A stretch of DNA of 64,000 bases from Pseudomonas sp. UBA5706. Lineage in GTDB: Bacteria; Pseudomonadota; Gammaproteobacteria; Pseudomonadales; Pseudomonadaceae. The position numbers and the translations under genes are program-made. The notes under the pieces are model-generated. The model saw nothing but the letters and a program-made list of their open reading frames with translations, was not told the origin of the DNA and searched no databases. Of this stretch, positions 1 through 7,385 are shown one piece after another. The DNA lies in the NCBI RefSeq assembly GCF_002419965.1, contig NZ_DIHC01000060.1, positions 62,001 to 126,000 on the forward strand, read 5' to 3'. How positions within the stretch are numbered: the stretch's first letter is position 1; each line of letters starts with the position of its first letter.

Positions 1-842
1 CCGCCCAGGTCACCGGACAGTTGACGAATCTGTTCGACCACCTGAGCGGTGCGCTGCTGAATGTCAGCCACCATCTGCCCCACTTCGCCTGTAGCCGTCG
101 CGGTTCGACCGGCCAGCCCACGCACTTCGTCAGCCACCACAGCGAACCCCCGGCCATGCTCCCCCGCACGCGCTGCTTCAATTGCCGCGTTGAGCGCCAG
201 CAGGTTGGTCTGGCTGGCGATCGATTGGATAACCGAGGTGACGCGTTGAATCTCTTCACTGCGCTGGCTGAGGGCTTCAATCGATTGACGGCTACTATCA
301 GCGCGCTCGCTGAGCTGATGCATTAGCGCAATGGACTGGTTGAGCACGCTCAGCCCGGCGTCACTGCTCTGACGCACTTCGCTGGCCGCGCTCAGGGCCT
401 GCTGACTGAGCGATGACGTGGCCCGTTCAGTGGTAATCATCACGTCGGCACTGCTGACGATTTGCTCGGCGGCATTGACTTGGGATTGCAGCCTGCTCGC
501 CAGTTGCCGCACCGAAAACGCCACGGCCGCGGCAGACAACGCGTTGTGGCTGGTGCTGCGCGACAAATCGCGGGTCAGGCTCTCGACAATGTCGTCCTGT
601 TTGTCTGCTGCTTCGGGCAACCTGGGTCGCCGCAGAATGCGCGGCACCCAGAGGGTCAATAGCGCGAGCGGCAGGCAGGCATACACCGATACCTCACCCC
701 GGTTCATAGCCACCAACAGCACGCACAACACCAGGCTTTGCAGTGTCGGCGTCAGCCAGTGTGAGGGTAAGACAGGGCGCGCTGTGGGCGCCGGTTCAAC
801 TTGCCGGGAAAGCGTCCCTGTGTCGCTTGCGTTAGCAGCCAT
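1..842 (-). CDS. Methyl-accepting chemotaxis protein (C-terminal end outside window)
   Basis: Chemoreceptor that would signal to the CheA/CheW array. The frame opens at the ATG at 842 and runs without a stop to the left edge, giving 280 visible codons. Residues of about 33-70 form two closely spaced hydrophobic segments with almost no periplasmic loop. They are followed by a coiled-coil region and the highly conserved MCP hairpin tip (QTNLLALNAAIEAARAGE, then GRGFAVVADEVRGLAGR). No large ligand-binding domain fits between the membrane segments, so it probably senses through the membrane anchor or something internal. Family identification is secure; the ligand is unknown. Confidence 0.85.
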   Translation of the reverse strand, partial: MAANASDTGTLSRQVEPAPTARPVLPSHWLTPTLQSLVLCVLLVAMNRGEVSVYACLPLALLTLWVPRILRRPRLPEAADKQDDIVESLTRDLSRSTSHNALSAAAVAFSVRQLASRLQSQVNAAEQIVSSADVMITTERATSSLSQQALSAASEVRQSSDAGLSVLNQSIALMHQLSERADSSRQSIEALSQRSEEIQRVTSVIQSIASQTNLLALNAAIEAARAGEHGRGFAVVADEVRGLAGRTATATGEVGQMVADIQQRTAQVVEQIRQLSGDLG

Positions 843-1001
843 ATCCTTGACCTACCCTGCTTATCATTATTTGAAAAGCATTAAACGTCAGATACAGGCC
901 ATGCGCCATGCGCCGTTGGTGGTAATCGGTCGGATTTATGGACAGCGTCCGCGCGCGGCTCGGCTCATGCGTCCGCGCGTAAGAAAACCCGGACGATAAA
1001 A

Positions 1002-1032
1002 GGCCCGACTGCCCATAAAGGGCAGTCGGGCC
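1002..1032 (-). terminator. Rho-independent terminator of the dksA2-like gene
   Basis: Perfect 13-bp stem (1002-1014 with 1020-1032) around the 5-nt loop ATAAA, followed on the minus strand by TTTTATC. It lies 20 nt beyond the stop codon of the DksA2-like gene. Confidence 0.85.
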
Positions 1033-1051
1033 ATCGCTCTTTCGCGCCGGA

Positions 1052-1456
1052 TCAGGCTTGGCGCTGGTGGCGGTCGATCTGTTCGTGGCGTTCCTGGGCT
1101 TCGATGCAGTATTTGGTGGTCGGGCTGATCAGCAGACGCTTCAGGCCGATGGGCTCACCACTGTCATCGCACCAGCCAAAAGTGTCTTCGGCAATACGGC
1201 TCAGGGCCATTTCCAGCTGCGGGAGCATGCGCTGGTCGCGGTCGATCACGTTAACCAGCCAGTGGCGCTCTTCTTCGACGGAAGCGGCATCGGCGGGATC
1301 AGCCGGGGTGTCCAGGCTTTCGATAGCGATACGGCTCTGCTCGATGCGCTCGTGGATTTCCACTTTCATGGCTTGCAGCAGCTCGACGAAGAAAGCGTGT
1401 TGCTCCGCGTTCATGTAGTCATCGGCCGGCATCGCCAGCAACTTTTCCTTGGTCAT
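1052..1456 (-). CDS. dksA2: DksA2-like TraR/DksA family RNA polymerase-binding regulator
   Basis: 134-aa member of the TraR/DksA family, which enters the secondary channel of RNA polymerase and works with ppGpp in stringent control. The length matches Pseudomonas DksA2 rather than the longer DksA1. A coiled-coil N-terminal half carries acidic residues; the C-terminal finger keeps only the first and last cysteines (WCDDSGEPIG ... TTKYC), so the usual four-Cys zinc site is half lost, as known for the zinc-independent DksA2. The start at 1456 is preferred over an upstream extension to 1555 because AGAGA lies 5-9 nt before it and family similarity begins here. A strong terminator follows. Single-gene transcript. 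The alternative is a generic TraR/DksA paralogue. Confidence 0.75.
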   Translation of the reverse strand: MTKEKLLAMPADDYMNAEQHAFFVELLQAMKVEIHERIEQSRIAIESLDTPADPADAASVEEERHWLVNVIDRDQRMLPQLEMALSRIAEDTFGWCDDSGEPIGLKRLLISPTTKYCIEAQERHEQIDRHQRQA

Positions 1457-1700
1457 TGATTTCTCTATAAAAAAACGTGCATTAAGGCGAACCGAGGGAG
1501 CGCCTTGGCCCGATAGTGAAAGCGCCGTAGTCTCCAAGCGCCACCAGGCACTCAATTTACGAGGGGCGGCAGTCTAAGGCCGCTGTTCTTACTCGGCAAC
1601 ATAATTGATCGGCAATCGCTCAACAAGCCCCCGGATCCCCGGGGGTGTTGGGTGAAACCGAGGTTTTGATCGATGCCAAGGCATCGGGACATTACCTGGA

Positions 1701-1763
1701 GCGACCCGGCTTGCCGGCGATTGCGTCATTGAAATCGCCATCGTCGGCAAGCCGGATCGCACC
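1701..1763. repeat. REP-type inverted pair
   Basis: CCGGCTTGCCGGCGAT is followed about 20 nt later by its inverted counterpart CGGCAAGCCGG. This is the REP doublet form common between Pseudomonas genes. The 1457-1886 gap holds this doublet and the terminator at 1842-1867; I see no gene in it. Confidence 0.6.
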
Positions 1764-1841
1764 CCAGACGGCGGTCGGCCCGCGAGGCCGTGACGGTCTC
1801 TGACCCACTGCCGCCGATTGCGTTCACCGCCGCACAAAAAC

Positions 1842-1867
1842 AAAAAGGGCCTGAAACCAGGCCCTTC
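1842..1867 (-). terminator. Terminator of the inositol transport/catabolism operon
   Basis: Nine-bp stem AAGGGCCTG/CAGGCCCTT (1845-1853 with 1858-1866) with loop AAAC; reading the minus strand it is followed by TTTTTGTTTTT. It lies just past the permease stop and marks the end of the minus-strand run. Confidence 0.85.
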
Positions 1868-1886
1868 TCCATAACGGCTGAAACCT

Positions 1887-2909
1887 TCAGCGCTTGAGCT
1901 TGCGCTTGTTGCGGTATTGGTCGATGACCACCGCAACCACGATAATCAGCCCTTTGATGATGTCTTGTACATAGGCATCGACACCGATGAAGGTAAATCC
2001 GCTGGCCATCACCCCGAGAATCAGTGCGCCGATCACGGTTCCGGTGATCCGCCCTACACCCCCGGAAAGGCTGGTCCCACCGATCACAGCCGCCGCAATC
2101 GCATCCAGCTCGTAGGAAACCCCCATCCCCGCCTGCCCCGTCGCAGCCCGCGCCGACGCTACCACACCGGCCAGGCCCGCCAGGAGACCGGCAATGCTGT
2201 AGACGATCACCAGATGCCGCTTGACGTTGATCCCGGACGTGCGCGCCGCCTGCATGTTGCCGCCGATGGCGTAGGTGTATTTGCCGTACTTGGTGTAGCG
2301 CAGGGCGATATGAAAGATTACCGCCACTACCAGAAAGATGACCACCGGCATCGCGCCCTGTCCAATGGCGGTGTAGGAATCATTAAGCATGCTCACCGGC
2401 TGGCCACCGGTGTAAAAGCGCGCCAGACCGCGAGCCGACACCATCATGCCGAGGGTGGCAATGAACGGAGGAATCCCGGTAATGGCGATGATGCTGCCGT
2501 TGATCGCCCCGGCCAGCAACCCGACCCCAAGCCCGGCAGCGATCGGTATCCACACCGCAAGGTCGGTCAGCGAAGGGAACACGGCCCGGGTGTAGTCGGA
2601 CGATTGTGCGAGGCTGGCCGCGATCATCGCCGTGAGCGCCAGCACCGAGCCCGATGACAGGTCGATCCCGGTCGTGATGATCACCTGGGTGACGCCAATG
2701 GCGATCATGCCGATGATCGACACCTGCAGAATCATCAGCACCAGGCGCTGGGAGTTCATCAAAAAACTCTGATCGCGCACGACCCAGCCGAACACCTCGA
2801 AAATCAGGCCTATGCCGATCAGGACCAAAAAGATGCTCAGTTCGGTGGGCATCCGCCGTTTGTGCTTGGTCGGCGCCAGGGCCGGTTTGTTGTCCAGTAT
2901 CGCGTTCAT
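1887..2909 (-). CDS. Sugar ABC transporter permease, probably for inositol
   Basis: 340-aa inner-membrane permease of the RbsC/BPD_transp_2 family, with about nine or ten hydrophobic segments. It would form the translocation channel of the importer whose ATPase and binding protein are encoded immediately upstream. The family signature region is visible near LDAIAAAVIGGTSLSGG and GRITGTVIGALILGVM. It is the last gene of the cluster, 85 nt after the ATPase gene, and is followed by a strong terminator. Substrate is inferred from linkage to the iol genes; the arrangement matches the IbpA-IatA-IatP inositol system of Caulobacter. The start at 2909 has only a weak, distant AAGG ribosome-binding site. 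Confidence 0.88.
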   Translation of the reverse strand: MNAILDNKPALAPTKHKRRMPTELSIFLVLIGIGLIFEVFGWVVRDQSFLMNSQRLVLMILQVSIIGMIAIGVTQVIITTGIDLSSGSVLALTAMIAASLAQSSDYTRAVFPSLTDLAVWIPIAAGLGVGLLAGAINGSIIAITGIPPFIATLGMMVSARGLARFYTGGQPVSMLNDSYTAIGQGAMPVVIFLVVAVIFHIALRYTKYGKYTYAIGGNMQAARTSGINVKRHLVIVYSIAGLLAGLAGVVASARAATGQAGMGVSYELDAIAAAVIGGTSLSGGVGRITGTVIGALILGVMASGFTFIGVDAYVQDIIKGLIIVVAVVIDQYRNKRKLKR

Positions 2910-2994
2910 CTTGATATGCGCCTTTTGTTCTTGTTCCGGTCACGACAGGCCCTGGGCATGTGACAAGCCCCTGGCCTGCCGCAGGCCCCTGGCA

Positions 2995-4563
2995 TCAATG
3001 CATCGCGTTTCCCGACGCCAGGTGCATCACGCGCTCCTGAGTCGCCTGCGCACGGTCCAGCGTGCCCATCATTTGGCCTTCGTGCATGACCATCACCCGA
3101 TCACTCATGCCCAGCACTTCCGGCAGTTCCGATGAAATCATGATGACCGCCATGCCCTCGCTGGCGAGCAGGGAAATCAGCCGATAGATCTCGGCCTTGG
3201 CACCGACGTCGATCCCGCGGGTAGGCTCGTCGAGAATCAGCACCCGAGGGTTGGTCATCAACCATCGCGCCAGCAGGGCTTTCTGCTGGTTGCCGCCAGA
3301 CAGCGTATCGATGCACTGCTCCAGTGACGGGGTCTTGACCCGCAGCTTCTTGCACATGTCCTCGCACAGCGTGCGCAGCGCTTTCTGATGCACGAAGCCG
3401 CTGCCGGCGTAATGCGGCAGCACGGCCATCTCCATGTTTTCCAGCACCGAAAGGCACGGGAACAAGCCGCTGAGCTTGCGATCTTCGGTCAACAGGGCGA
3501 AGCCTTTGTCGATAGCGAAGTGCGGATCGCTGACCCTGATCGGCGCACCGTCCAGGTGGATTTCACCGCCGGTGCAGGGGGTGATACCGAAGATCGTTTC
3601 AGCGACGTTGGTGCGCCCCGAACCCATCAGACCGGCAATGCCCAGCACTTCACCGGCATGCAGATCGAAAGACACGCCTTCGAATACACCCTCGAGCGAC
3701 AAATCGCGCACCGACAACAACAGCTTGCCGACAGGGGTGTCGCGTTCGGGAAACAACTGGTTCAGCTCGCGGCCGACCATCATCGAGATCAGGCTGTCGC
3801 CATCCATGCTGTCGGCGCGTTGCAGACCGATGTAGGCGCCGTCGCGGAACACTGCGACTTCGTCGGCGATGGCAAACACTTCGTTCATTTTGTGGGTGAT
3901 GTAGATGATGCCTTTACCCTGTGCGCGCAGGTCGGCAATGATCGAAAACAGATGGGCGACCTCCTTCTCGGTAATCGCCGATGTCGGCTCGTCCATGATC
4001 AGCACATCGGAGTCGTAGGACACCGCCTTGGCGATCTCGACCATCTGCCGCTCGGCGATGCTCAGGCTGCCGACCTGCTCTTCAGGGTCAAGGTCGATGC
4101 GCAGCCGCTCCAGCAGTTCGGCGGTGCAACGGTGCATGCTGCGGTGATCGACCATGTGTAGGCCGTTGAGCTGCTCGCGGCCGATCCAGATGTTCTCGGC
4201 GATGCTCATGTGCGGCATCAGGTTGAGTTCCTGGTGAATCATCGCGATGCCCGACTGCAGCGCGGACAGCGGCGTGTCGAACACCACCGGTTTGCCGCGC
4301 AGACGAATCTCACCGGTATCGGGCTGGTAGATGCCGGCGATGATTTTCATCAGCGTGGACTTGCCCGCGCCGTTCTCGCCCATCAGCGCCAGCACGCTGC
4401 CGGGCCGCACGCGCAATTCCACATTGTCCAGCGCTACCACGCCCGGGAAGCCTTTACTGATGTTGCTGATTTCCAGCAGATAAGGATGCGCGACAGAGGC
4501 AGCAGTGGCATCAGGCGTTGCGCAGGGGATGGGAGCGGTCGAAGCAGTAGCGGAAGCGAACAT
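2995..4563 (-). CDS. Sugar ABC transporter ATP-binding protein, probably for inositol
   Basis: Double-domain ATPase of the RbsA/MglA type that powers the adjacent permease. The first half has Walker A GENGAGKST, signature LSIAERQ and Walker B LIMDEPT; the second half has the degenerate loop GLMGSGRTN, signature LSGGNQQK and LILDEPT. An in-frame GTG lies at 4569, but the ATG at 4563 has GAGGAG at the right distance (9 nt), giving 522 aa. It follows the binding-protein gene after 84 nt. Substrate assignment rests on context (iol genes upstream, no other sugar genes). Confidence 0.9.
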   Translation of the reverse strand: MFASATASTAPIPCATPDATAASVAHPYLLEISNISKGFPGVVALDNVELRVRPGSVLALMGENGAGKSTLMKIIAGIYQPDTGEIRLRGKPVVFDTPLSALQSGIAMIHQELNLMPHMSIAENIWIGREQLNGLHMVDHRSMHRCTAELLERLRIDLDPEEQVGSLSIAERQMVEIAKAVSYDSDVLIMDEPTSAITEKEVAHLFSIIADLRAQGKGIIYITHKMNEVFAIADEVAVFRDGAYIGLQRADSMDGDSLISMMVGRELNQLFPERDTPVGKLLLSVRDLSLEGVFEGVSFDLHAGEVLGIAGLMGSGRTNVAETIFGITPCTGGEIHLDGAPIRVSDPHFAIDKGFALLTEDRKLSGLFPCLSVLENMEMAVLPHYAGSGFVHQKALRTLCEDMCKKLRVKTPSLEQCIDTLSGGNQQKALLARWLMTNPRVLILDEPTRGIDVGAKAEIYRLISLLASEGMAVIMISSELPEVLGMSDRVMVMHEGQMMGTLDRAQATQERVMHLASGNAMH

Positions 4564-4647
4564 GGTCACAGGCTCCTCAAGTGACAGCGGTGGCAGAGGG
4601 TCGGCAGCACCGCCCTCCGCGTCCGGTCAATTGTCGTGATGTGAACG

Positions 4648-5577
4648 TTATTTGAAGGTGCTGACGTTTTCCGGGGTGATCAACTTGAAGGGGATCACGA
4701 TGGCCTGCTGCGGCAATGCTTCCTTCTTTGCCAGCTTCACCGCGGCGTCGATGGAGCCCTCGCCTTGGCCTTTGGCGTCCTGGAACAGCGACACCGTCAG
4801 GTCGCCCTTTTTAACCGCGGCCAGGCCATCGGGCGTGCCATCGATACCGGCGACCAGCACATCGCCCTGCTTTTTGCCAGCCTGCTTCAAGGCCATGGCC
4901 GCGCCGATGGCCATCTCGTCGTTGTTGGAAAGCACGGCGCTGAAGTCTCGGCCCTGGGTCAGCCAATTGTTGGTGATGTCCATGCCTTTCTGCCGGCCCC
5001 AGGCGCCTTCCTGCTCTTCGGCGATTTTCATATCGGGGTATTTTTTCAGCACCTCTTTCACGCCTTCGGTGCGGTCGCGGGTTGAGTTGTTCGACAGTTC
5101 CCCAAGCAGTATCACGATGGTGCCCTTACCACCGAGCTTGTCCGCCACGTACTGCATCTGCATGCGCCCTGCCTCTTTGTCGTCGGAAGTGACCGAGGCC
5201 ACGCCCGCGGGCAGGTTCGGATCATCAGGGCGGCGGTTGACGTAGACCAGTGGAATACCGGCCGAGGTGGCCGCTTTGGTGATGCGTCCGGTAGCAGCGG
5301 TATCGACAGGGTTGACGATCAATGCGTCGACCTTCTTGCCGATCAACTCCTGAACCTGATCGAGCTGTTTGTTCACATCGTTGCGACCGTCGACGAATTG
5401 CAGATCGACACCGCCCATGTCCTTGGCTTTCTTGCCCATGTCTTCGCGCATGTAGGTCAGGTAAGTGTCATCGAACTGGGACATGGCAACCCCGATCTTC
5501 AGGTCGGCTGCCAAGGCTGCACTGCTGCCGAGCATCAGGGCCAGTGCCATAGAGGTTAAACGGGCTTTGGTATTCAT
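4648..5577 (-). CDS. Periplasmic sugar-binding protein, probably for inositol
   Basis: 309-aa periplasmic-binding protein of the RbsB/peripla_BP_4 family. A signal peptide (MNTKARLTSMALALMLG, cleavage near ALA-AD) leads into DLKIGVAMSQFDDTYLT, followed by typical features VDALIVNPVDTAATGRI and AVLSNNDEMAIGAA. The start at 5577 has GGAGAAAG 7 nt upstream; an upstream extension to 5724 would bury the signal peptide. It is the first gene of the transporter and has its own long upstream region with a candidate promoter and operator at 6015-6043. Ligand inferred as an inositol from gene context. Confidence 0.88.
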   Translation of the reverse strand: MNTKARLTSMALALMLGSSAALAADLKIGVAMSQFDDTYLTYMREDMGKKAKDMGGVDLQFVDGRNDVNKQLDQVQELIGKKVDALIVNPVDTAATGRITKAATSAGIPLVYVNRRPDDPNLPAGVASVTSDDKEAGRMQMQYVADKLGGKGTIVILLGELSNNSTRDRTEGVKEVLKKYPDMKIAEEQEGAWGRQKGMDITNNWLTQGRDFSAVLSNNDEMAIGAAMALKQAGKKQGDVLVAGIDGTPDGLAAVKKGDLTVSLFQDAKGQGEGSIDAAVKLAKKEALPQQAIVIPFKLITPENVSTFK

Positions 5578-6014
5578 GAACGGTCTTTCTCCAATTCTTG
5601 TTGTTGTAGTGAAATTGGCTAACGACTGAAGGGGCTCACGACAGCGTTTGCGAATTGCAAACGGAGTGTGGGGTGCACAAGTGAGGATTGGAAAAGTGCG
5701 CGACCGACGATGCCGATGCGCCACAGACCATCACGCCATGGCTCTGCACACAGAGCACGCGGGCAACGGTTTCGAGGAATCGGTCCAGCGTATTGACGAG
5801 AGCGGGCTTGATGCGTGAGACAGTGTGGGCGGGGGTCAGCAGCGAGCGTGATGCTGACCGGCAAGCCTTGACGGCATGTTTGAAAATGTTCATCGACGGT
5901 ACCTGTCTTTTGGCTTTCTTGTTTTTGTTTCGGTCGTCCGTCCTGGCGTCGCGGGGCCTGAATATCAGCTTGGGACATCAGGTGTGGACGTCGATAGTCG
6001 GCAACCTGGAAATG

Positions 6015-6043
6015 ACTCTATTGGAAAATAATTTCTACTTCAA
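6015..6043 (-). promoter_or_regulatory. Candidate sigma70 promoter with IolR-like operator in the spacer
   Basis: On the minus strand TTGAAG (6043-6038), a 17-nt spacer and TAGAGT (6020-6015) form a reasonable promoter. The spacer itself contains AGAA-N6-TTCC (6023-6036), one base off the GGAA-N6-TTCC motif that I recall as the IolR site of Sinorhizobium and that occurs perfectly between iolC and iolR here. The position would let a repressor block polymerase. Confidence 0.45.
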
Positions 6044-6207
6044 CAAATTTTAGAACTTATTTCTATTTTGGTTTTTTATTGCGATTCATCTGTATCAGAA
6101 GCCCGAATTGCCGGCAGTCGCGTCCTCTAAATGGCCGCGCCGCAAGCCATACAGTTACGCAACAGCGCGCATTCAGAGGACTGTCCGATGACACAAAATC
6201 TGCTGCT

Positions 6208-6260
6208 GTGCGGCCTGCCGGCGGTGCGCTCTTGAAGTCACTACCGCCAGCAAGCCGCAC
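6208..6260. repeat. REP-like inverted repeat
   Basis: GTGCGGCCTGCCGGCGGT (6208-6225) and its near-inverse ACCGCCAGCAAGCCGCAC (6243-6260) are separated by 17 nt. It sits just beyond the stop of the oxidoreductase gene and may end that transcript. Confidence 0.5.
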
Positions 6261-6277
6261 GGCGACGGGTGACTCAT

Positions 6278-7297
6278 CTACAGCGCCACCACGCGCCCTT
6301 CCAACGCGCTGGTGCGTGCGGCATCCAGCACGGTTGTCGACGTCACGGCCTCCCGCGCGTCCACCGGATTGCGCCCCTGATTCATCAGCGCGTCCTGCAG
6401 CTGGCGGTAGAACTCGTCCCAGCAGCCACGTTCGGAGGCCACGCGCTCGCGATGCTCGCCCTGTTCGAACCAGCCCCAGCGCCGATGTTCTTCCACACCC
6501 CAGCGTTCGCCTTCGGATTTGGGCGATAGCCCGGCCAGTGCCGCGGCTTCCTGACCATCAAGACCATCGACGGTATAGCAGCCCTGCGAGCCGTTGACCC
6601 GAAACCTTGGCCCTTGGGCATTTTGCAGACAGCTGCCCCACAGGTGCGAGGTCACGCCGCTGGCATGAGTCAGCGAAACGAAAAAACCGTGGTCAACCTG
6701 TTTCTCGGGCGTAGCAAACTCAAGCTCGGCATAGACCCGCTGCGCCGGGCCGAACAACAGCAATGCCTGGTCTACCAGGTGGCTGCCCAGATCCCGCAAA
6801 ATGCCGCCGCCGCTCTCCTTGCCCACCGATGACGGCGAATAGCGCTCGACCCGGGACTCGAAACGCGTGATCCGACCCAGCACGCCCTGATCGATCAGTT
6901 TGCGTACGGTAAGAAAATCCGAATCCCAACGACGGTTCTGATACACGCTCAGCAGCACACCGCGGCGTTCAGCAACATCCACCAGCGCTTGGGCATCTTC
7001 GGCGTTTGGGGCGAATGGCTTATCGCTGACCACGGGCACGCCGAGTTCGATGGCTTCCAGGATCAATGCCTGTCGCGAGGCCAGCGGTGTAGAGATCACC
7101 ACGGCGTCGATTCCGGCCGCGACCAGGTCGGCCAGGCTGTCGAACGCCGCCACTTTGGGGTAGTCCTTTTGCAACGCCTGGCGTCGTTCGGCGGAGCGTG
7201 TCACGACCCCGGCAAAGGTGGCGCCGGGAAGGCTGGCCAGCAACGGCGCATGAAAAAAGCGCCCGCCTTTGCCGTAGCCGATGAGTCCGATTTTCAT
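6278..7297 (-). CDS. Gfo/Idh/MocA oxidoreductase, probable inositol dehydrogenase of the IolW/YdgJ type
   Basis: 339-aa NAD(P)-dependent oxidoreductase. The Rossmann start IGLIGYGKGGRFFHAPLL, the catalytic-lysine region SDKPFAPNAEDAQ and NRRWDSDFLTVRKL match Gfo/Idh/MocA enzymes and most resemble NADP-dependent scyllo-inositol dehydrogenases (YdgJ/IolW) rather than classical IolG. The likely role is oxidising an inositol to an inosose or interconverting isomers. The start at 7297 has AGGAG 7 nt upstream; an extension to 7369 is not needed. It lies between iolD and the transporter, in the same direction. No second inositol dehydrogenase gene is in the window. Confidence 0.8.
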   Translation of the reverse strand: MKIGLIGYGKGGRFFHAPLLASLPGATFAGVVTRSAERRQALQKDYPKVAAFDSLADLVAAGIDAVVISTPLASRQALILEAIELGVPVVSDKPFAPNAEDAQALVDVAERRGVLLSVYQNRRWDSDFLTVRKLIDQGVLGRITRFESRVERYSPSSVGKESGGGILRDLGSHLVDQALLLFGPAQRVYAELEFATPEKQVDHGFFVSLTHASGVTSHLWGSCLQNAQGPRFRVNGSQGCYTVDGLDGQEAAALAGLSPKSEGERWGVEEHRRWGWFEQGEHRERVASERGCWDEFYRQLQDALMNQGRNPVDAREAVTSTTVLDAARTSALEGRVVAL

Positions 7298-7385
7298 TGT
7301 GTTCTCCTGTTCAGCTAAACGCCGATTCGCTCTGTAGCGGTTAGGCTTGCCAGCTGCTACAGGGTTCATTACGTGCAGCCTGGCC

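Larger units (their letters stand above)
5578..6277. other. 700-bp intergenic region upstream of the transporter genes
   Basis: No convincing gene: short open frames here lack ribosome-binding sites and family features. It contains an AT-rich stretch (about 6018-6080) with a candidate promoter/operator and a REP-like inverted repeat at 6208-6260. The long leader of over 430 nt between the candidate promoter and the binding-protein start is unexplained. Confidence 0.5.
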
